Of a stretch of 64,000 nt of DNA, positions 59,221 to 64,000 are shown one piece after another (the stretch's first letter is position 1; each line of letters starts with the position of its first letter). Source of the stretch: PALSA-1353 sp050014015. Lineage in GTDB: Bacteria > Planctomycetota > Phycisphaerae > Tepidisphaerales > Tepidisphaeraceae. The notes beneath the pieces were generated by a model, which worked only from the letters and a program-made list of their open reading frames with translations, searched no databases and was not told the DNA's origin. The stretch spans positions 1-64,000 of the forward strand of contig JBEKEC010000002.1 in the NCBI GenBank assembly GCA_050014015.1. The letters are read 5' to 3'. The position numbers were made by a program, and so were the translations under genes.

Positions 59221-60558
59221 ATGCGATTGCTTTCCTGGACGATCCCTGTCGTTGCGATGGTTTTGTGCTCGTATGTTCGAGCCGATTCGGCGGCGTTGCC
59301 GCGATATCGTCTGTCGCTCGGTCAGGAGTTGACGTATGCGTCAACGGGCATTTTCAAATACGAGGGCGGCACGCTTAAGAGCGGATCGACGGACATCTAC
59401 GATGTCGTCGCCAAGAATCCCGATGGCGGTTGGCACGTGATCGGGCGGATTTCGTCATGGGAAACGCAAGGCGACAATCCGGCGCAGCCGGAGACGGACC
59501 TGATCGCGTTCGATCTGCGTCCGGACGGCACGGCGACGATGTCGCCTGGCGTTTCGGCTCGGGAGGGAACTCCCGGCGATTTTCCGGCGTTGCCGGCGGA
59601 TCAGTCGCAATGGGAAAATAGCTGGAAGCGCGATCGGCCGTACGGCGGACATATCACCTACAAAGCGTTGCCGACGACGCGGCCGAATCTGACTGAATTC
59701 GCCGGCGTCGCGACGGATCCCATCGACAGGATATACCTGATGACCAATCAGACGACGTATCAGTTCGATCCGGGGCGCGGGCTTTTGACCGGCGCCATGT
59801 CGCAGAATTCACAGGGATATGGTTTCGTCGGCAAGGGCGGGGACGTTATCACCCTCATGAGCGAAACGGACAAGCCGCGGGAATGGCTCGATCAGTTCTC
59901 GCGTGATTGCGAGGCATATTTGGCGGCTGAGGCAAAATTTTCGGATGTGCTGGAAAAGGCGGACCTCGATCCGGGTCAAAGTGATTCTCTTTTCGCGAAG
60001 GCGAAGGATATTCTGACGGCGGCGCGAAAGCGGGCGGGGTCGCCCGAAATCGCCGATCTGCTCGACAAGCAGATTGCCGGTCTCGACAGCGAAGCACAAT
60101 ACACCAAACAGGAGGCCGAGAACCGTCAGGCGGTTTTGGATAAGCCCGCCCCGACGTGGGAGTTGGCCGATCTGTCGGGTTCGAAACATTCGCTGGAGGA
60201 TTATCGGGGGAAGGTGTTGGTGCTGGATTTCTGGTATCGGGGATGCGGGTGGTGCATGCGGGCGATGCCGGAAATGAAACAATTGGCCGCCGATTTCGCC
60301 GGCAAACCGGTTGCGGTGCTGGGCATGAACACCGATGCCGATCCGGCCGACCCGAAGTTTGTCGTCGATACGTTTGGGCTGGATTATCCGATCCTGCACG
60401 TGGAGCAGAACATCGTGCAGCAATATCACGTGCAGGGATTTCCAACGGTGATCGTCATTGGCCCCGATGGGGTCGTGCGAGACATGGAAGTGGGGTATTC
60501 GCCCGATCTGCGCGATAAGCTTGCCGCGAAAATCGCGGGGTTGATGCAGGGGAAGTGA
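59221..60558 (+). CDS. TlpA-like thioredoxin-domain protein
   Basis: 445 residues from ATG 59221 with GGAGG six bases upstream; signal peptide MRLLSWTIPVVAMVLCSYVR. Residues about 25-300 are an unrecognised, mostly beta N-terminal domain. The C-terminal TlpA/ResA-type thioredoxin domain has KVLVLDFWYRGCGWCMRAMP (CGWC at 342-345) and the cis-Pro GFPT. Likely an extracytoplasmic thiol oxidoreductase. The longer frame from 58912 is repeat DNA, not protein. Confidence 0.9.
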   Translation: MRLLSWTIPVVAMVLCSYVRADSAALPRYRLSLGQELTYASTGIFKYEGGTLKSGSTDIYDVVAKNPDGGWHVIGRISSWETQGDNPAQPETDLIAFDLRPDGTATMSPGVSAREGTPGDFPALPADQSQWENSWKRDRPYGGHITYKALPTTRPNLTEFAGVATDPIDRIYLMTNQTTYQFDPGRGLLTGAMSQNSQGYGFVGKGGDVITLMSETDKPREWLDQFSRDCEAYLAAEAKFSDVLEKADLDPGQSDSLFAKAKDILTAARKRAGSPEIADLLDKQIAGLDSEAQYTKQEAENRQAVLDKPAPTWELADLSGSKHSLEDYRGKVLVLDFWYRGCGWCMRAMPEMKQLAADFAGKPVAVLGMNTDADPADPKFVVDTFGLDYPILHVEQNIVQQYHVQGFPTVIVIGPDGVVRDMEVGYSPDLRDKLAAKIAGLMQGK

Positions 60559-60565
60559 AGCGTGC

Positions 60566-60629
60566 GGCGGCCGCGGAGGCTTCGCCGTCCGCTACGAAGG
60601 CTTTGCCGTCCGCGCCGTGGGGGTTGGGG
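60566..60629. repeat. Degenerate palindromic element, two cores
   Basis: GGAGGCTTCGCCGTCCGC (60576-60592) is followed by GAAGGCTTTGCCGTCCGCGC. Outer arms are altered (GCGGCGGCC / GCCGTGGGGG). It lies just after the thioredoxin gene stop. The rest of the gap up to 60843 shows no gene. Confidence 0.75.
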
Positions 60630-60843
60630 GAGGGAATCGTGATTGTTGCGCGATCTCCGGGAGGAAGCGGACACAAGTTGAATCGGCAAAGCAGCCTGTG
60701 CGCGGCAATCTTTTTCCACGTCATAAACACCACAGCGTCGGCACAGACGGCAAGGTCCGGGACATGAAAACCCGGAATTCAGCGAAAACCAAATCCTCTA
60801 CATCGAACTTCCGGCCGATTACAAAGGGCGAGGAGGCGCTCCG

Positions 60844-63573
60844 ATGGCCAAACCCAGAAATTTGTTTTACTCTGGCGCGAAGCGTCGCAATTTTCGTCTG
60901 GAACATTTGGAAGCGCGGCGATTATTGGCAGTAGCGCTGCCGACGTTGCCGGCAATCGTTGCTCCGGCGAGCGATCCGGCGTTGCCGTCAGGTTTTGACG
61001 TTTTTTCGCCGCAGGGACTGACCGGTTCACCGGCGTCCGGTTCGCCGGGAATCGCCCAGTGGACGGAGTCGGGCAGCGCTAACGATACGATTGCGGTCAG
61101 CATCACCAACCCCACCGCGTTGCCGGCGGCGAATCAAAGTTCGGACACGGAATTCTTCACCTATGGCCAGACGACCGCGTCTAACGGCGCACTGGTCAAC
61201 GACACGATCGAGCAACTAGGCGCGGGAGTGGCATCGGTGAATCTCAGCTCGGCCAACACCGGCAATTCGATGTACTTGCTTTGGGCGAAGAACGGGGATG
61301 GTTACAGCTCGGCCGTGGCAATCAATAAAGCGGATGCGTGGTGGGTCGGCCCGAACCAGGCCAGCGCCGGCCAAACCGTTGCGGTATACGGCCAGAATCT
61401 GACTTTCTCGCCGACGGATGGGTTGTCGTGGGTGTACGTCACGCAGGCGGGCAGCAGCACGGGACAATGGGCGAATGTGATCAGCGCCAATCCGTACCAG
61501 GTGAGTTTTGTCGTTCCCACGGGTCTGGCGAGCGGCAATTATCAGGTGTGGGTCCACAACGGACACGGCGGTGAATACGGGTGGAGCAATCCGATGACGC
61601 TAGGGGTTGTGGCGGCGGCGGCGTTCAATGGCCCGGTATTCAACGTGGTCAATTTCGGCGCGGTCGGAAACGGCGTGACAGACGATAGCGCGGCGTTTCA
61701 GGCCGCGATGGACGCGGCGCAGAACTCTCCAGGCGCAACCGTCTACGTACCGACCGGCAATTACGTCGTCAGCCAGTTCTATTTGGCGGCAAACGCGCTG
61801 CTGGTCGGCGACGGAGCAGGAAAATCCAACATTCTGGAGAGCCCCAACGCAACGGGCGTGCTCGACCACCCGATAGTCTGGCTGGCCTCAAACAGCCAGA
61901 TCGAGAATCTGACCCTCGATGACAACAATACCTCGCTGGTGGACGTCGTCTACGGCCGGTTCTTGTCCAATGTTCATTTCACCGGCGTGACGTTCAATGG
62001 CGATCTGGCCAGCGACGTGGACATCCACGGCGATCAGCTTGTCTTCTTCGACAACTGCAAATTCATAGGAGACAGCAGTTTTCTGGGGACGGCGTCCCAA
62101 GTGTTCTTCGATCAATGCAATTTCTACGCCACCAACGACGCCGGGGAGATGCTTTACTCCTGGGGCGGAGCGGGCATCAGCATTACCAATTGCACCGTGC
62201 AGGACCTGGACAATTCCAACCCCAACTCCGGCGCGGGATGGGGGCAGGGCCGATTCTTCGTCGGCAACGACCTTTGGGGAGACCAGTCCGACACTTACAT
62301 CGCCAACAATACGACGATCGCGCTGGGGCCGCGGCCCATCAACGGGGAGAACCAAAATTCCGGCGAGCAATTGCTGTGGGAGTCGGGTTCGCTGGTATCC
62401 GGAGGCGCCTACGTCGGCGCGACCGCCAACACGGTCACCTACCCCGGACTTGGGGCCCTGGGCGTGGGATATAACGCGATCGTCGTTGCCGGCGACGGCG
62501 TCGGTGAATATGTCCCGATCAGCAGCTATAACCCGACCACCGGCGTGATCACGTTGGCCGGCACGTGGGCCGCTCTTCCCGACTCCACCAGCGTCATTCG
62601 CGTGGGTCTGGTAATTCACAACATCGCCGTGTACGACAACTTGCTGCAAGGCAAGGGAGTGACCGAGACCGCGTCCGCCGGCGTGGAGTTCTGGGGGACG
62701 GCCATCAATTGCGTCGTCGATTCCAATACCATCAGCAACACCCGGTTGGGGATCAACGACGTCGCACTGGACTCGGGCGGCAACGTCATGCCCGCTTATT
62801 TCAATCTCTTTCAAAACAACACGATCACAAACGCAGAAAGCGGCTTTTGGGTTGAAAACGATGGCACGTCAAATGAAATCGGCAACGTCGGCTCGGTCTT
62901 TCGCTTCAACCATATCAGCATGCTCAGCCCGGGCTACGCTGGAATTCTTTTGAGAGATTACGATTACTTCGGGTCGAGAGATGGCGATACTTCGGGATCG
63001 CCGTTTTACCTGATTTTTGAAGGTAACATTGTATCGAGCGCGCCAGTGGCATTGGACGTTGCAAACTTTGGAACGGCCACCACGTACCTGACGCTGGTGG
63101 ATAATACATTCTCCCTGGGCTCTGCCGCAGCCGCCGGCTCGATTGGGCTCGATGTCGCGCAAAGTCTGGTGCTGACGCAAGCGGGGAATTCGATCACCGG
63201 ATTCGCCGTATCCGAAGGAGGAAGCGTCACGCCGACCATTTTATCCCCGATCGTCGCCGCCCCGGACACGCAGTTTCCACCGACGACCGGTCTGGACGGT
63301 ACGACCACCTCGACGCTCGCCGGCGGTTCCGGCTCCGTCACGAGCGGCGCCACGATGGCGGGAAGTTCCACTTCTAGCACAACCGGCACCCAAACGACGA
63401 CAAATCGGTCGGGAAAATCAAAACATAAGGGCGGAAAACAGACTGTGGCGACCCCCGCCGCGGTTGTAACACTCCAGTCAGTGCCTTTCGCCGCCGCCAC
63501 CGCAATCATGCCGAACCTACTGAAATTCCCTCCAATGCTCGAGGGAATCGACGCCGCCGTGCTTTCCGCTTGA
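60844..63573 (+). CDS. Secreted pectate-lyase-superfamily protein with LEPR-type N-terminus
   Basis: 909 residues, GGAGG seven bases before ATG 60844. Residues 18-29, RLEHLEARRLLA, are a variant of the LEPR-XLL tag on planctomycete extracellular proteins. An IPT/TIG-like beta domain lies at about 160-255 (WWVGPNQASAGQTVAVYGQN). From 268, VVNFGAVGNGVTDDSAAFQA starts a right-handed beta-helix (Pectate_lyase_3 type) with NNTTI and similar repeats to about 800. A Ser/Thr/Gly linker and basic KSKHKGGKQ end follow. It may cut or bind a polysaccharide; no catalytic residues could be fixed. Confidence 0.88.
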   Translation: MAKPRNLFYSGAKRRNFRLEHLEARRLLAVALPTLPAIVAPASDPALPSGFDVFSPQGLTGSPASGSPGIAQWTESGSANDTIAVSITNPTALPAANQSSDTEFFTYGQTTASNGALVNDTIEQLGAGVASVNLSSANTGNSMYLLWAKNGDGYSSAVAINKADAWWVGPNQASAGQTVAVYGQNLTFSPTDGLSWVYVTQAGSSTGQWANVISANPYQVSFVVPTGLASGNYQVWVHNGHGGEYGWSNPMTLGVVAAAAFNGPVFNVVNFGAVGNGVTDDSAAFQAAMDAAQNSPGATVYVPTGNYVVSQFYLAANALLVGDGAGKSNILESPNATGVLDHPIVWLASNSQIENLTLDDNNTSLVDVVYGRFLSNVHFTGVTFNGDLASDVDIHGDQLVFFDNCKFIGDSSFLGTASQVFFDQCNFYATNDAGEMLYSWGGAGISITNCTVQDLDNSNPNSGAGWGQGRFFVGNDLWGDQSDTYIANNTTIALGPRPINGENQNSGEQLLWESGSLVSGGAYVGATANTVTYPGLGALGVGYNAIVVAGDGVGEYVPISSYNPTTGVITLAGTWAALPDSTSVIRVGLVIHNIAVYDNLLQGKGVTETASAGVEFWGTAINCVVDSNTISNTRLGINDVALDSGGNVMPAYFNLFQNNTITNAESGFWVENDGTSNEIGNVGSVFRFNHISMLSPGYAGILLRDYDYFGSRDGDTSGSPFYLIFEGNIVSSAPVALDVANFGTATTYLTLVDNTFSLGSAAAAGSIGLDVAQSLVLTQAGNSITGFAVSEGGSVTPTILSPIVAAPDTQFPPTTGLDGTTTSTLAGGSGSVTSGATMAGSSTSSTTGTQTTTNRSGKSKHKGGKQTVATPAAVVTLQSVPFAAATAIMPNLLKFPPMLEGIDAAVLSA

Positions 63574-63584
63574 GCGAAATGATT

Positions 63585-64000
63585 TCACCGTGGAACCGGC
63601 CCAAGTGCCCGGTCGCGGCATAGTTCGCCGGAGGGGTTTAGGGCGTCCACGGATTTCAGTTCGTCGTCGGATAACGATACCGTCAGGGCGGACATGTTGT
63701 CCTGCAACTGTTCCGGCGTGCGCGGGCCGATGATCGGGCAGGTTACGCCGGGGACTTGCAAACACCAGGCAATCGCGAATTGGCTGGAGGATATGCCGTG
63801 GGCGTCGGCGAGCTTGTCGACGGCTTCCATCAGCGGCCATTGGCTGGCGGGGAAATCGGATTTGCCCTGGGATTTGTACCAGGTTCCGTCGGGGATTTTG
63901 CGGCCGCCGCGGGTGTAGGCGCCGGCTAGTCGGCCGCGGGCCAGCGGGGCCCAGGTGATCGTGGCGATCTCGTACTTGCGGCAGAACGGCAGGACTTCGG
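63585..64000 (-). CDS. Aldo/keto reductase, C-terminal part (runs off the window)
   Basis: The last 138 codons are in the window. EVLPFCRKYEIATITWAPLA then RGRLAGAYTRGG (the S/APLxxGxL motif), AIAWCLQVPGVTCPIIGPRT (I-P-G-type NADPH loop) and the end EQLQDNMSALTVSLSDDELK are typical of TIM-barrel NADPH-dependent aldo/keto reductases. The catalytic Tyr, Lys and His lie outside the window. Substrate unknown. Confidence 0.93.
   Translation of the reverse strand, partial: EVLPFCRKYEIATITWAPLARGRLAGAYTRGGRKIPDGTWYKSQGKSDFPASQWPLMEAVDKLADAHGISSSQFAIAWCLQVPGVTCPIIGPRTPEQLQDNMSALTVSLSDDELKSVDALNPSGELCRDRALGPVPR

Overview
This 64 kb, GC-rich window looks like chromosome from a flagellated planctomycete (Planctomycetota), probably of the Phycisphaerae type. 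Three things point there: an extracellular protein with an N-terminal LEHLEARRLLA tag (variant of the planctomycete LEPR-XLL tag), a CGYDLRATPDRCPECG zinc-ribbon peptide, and several zinc-ribbon/membrane proteins with Pro/Thr 'PATRP' linkers. The assignment is inference from protein style; no rRNA or tRNA gene was seen.

Layout. (1) 1-5.7 kb is an accessory island: the 3' end of an IS256-like transposase, a metallopeptidase that appears clipped by that element, two small genes, a complete SWIM-finger DDE transposase, an HTH protein, a remnant of a DNA adenine methylase and a frameshifted KilA-N gene. (2) 5.7-22.8 kb is a leftward motility region. A lutA-like gene is followed by three flagellin genes, csrA, fliW, and then flgL-K-N-J-I-H-A-G-F, all on the minus strand. 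Three sigma-54-type sites (8040, 13071 and 22784) sit in the right places to drive it, and both twin flagellin leaders carry a GGA-in-loop hairpin of the CsrA type over the ribosome site. (3) 23-25.6 kb holds a sugar-nucleotide trio: GDP-mannose-3,5-epimerase-like, GHMP kinase-like and a double nucleotidyltransferase. (4) 25.7-34.3 kb holds hypothetical membrane proteins, a YkgJ cysteine-cluster protein, a polytopic glycosyltransferase-like protein, a zinc-ribbon/GYF-like protein, an AhpD-like protein and a TonB-dependent receptor. (5) 34.6-51.1 kb is mostly housekeeping: aroC, folC, rimO, a partial complex I cluster nuoG-nuoH-nuoI, rpsB-tsf, a cbpA-type DnaJ gene and infA, mixed with small envelope proteins. 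(6) 51.2-58.4 kb holds an inositol-phosphatase-like gene overlapping a NUDIX gene overlapping an orphan histidine kinase, then metH. (7) 58.4-64 kb holds small zinc-ribbon remnants, a TlpA-like thioredoxin protein, a secreted pectate-lyase-like protein and the 3' part of an aldo/keto reductase that runs off the window.

The most unusual signal is not a gene. The window is full of short repeats. One class is tandem 7-8 bp units folded into long hairpins, resembling cyanobacterial STRRs. Another is palindromes built on GGCTTCGCC or GAGCAAGCTC. They sit mostly in intergenic gaps, several between convergent genes, where they could end transcription. Copies also lie in frame inside csrA, a membrane-protein gene and rimO, supply stop codons to two ORFs and overlap the start region of another. 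A giant composite hairpin separates rpsB from tsf.

Start codons were re-chosen from ribosome sites and family alignment from memory. Coordinates were checked by codon arithmetic; homology calls are from recognition, not searches.
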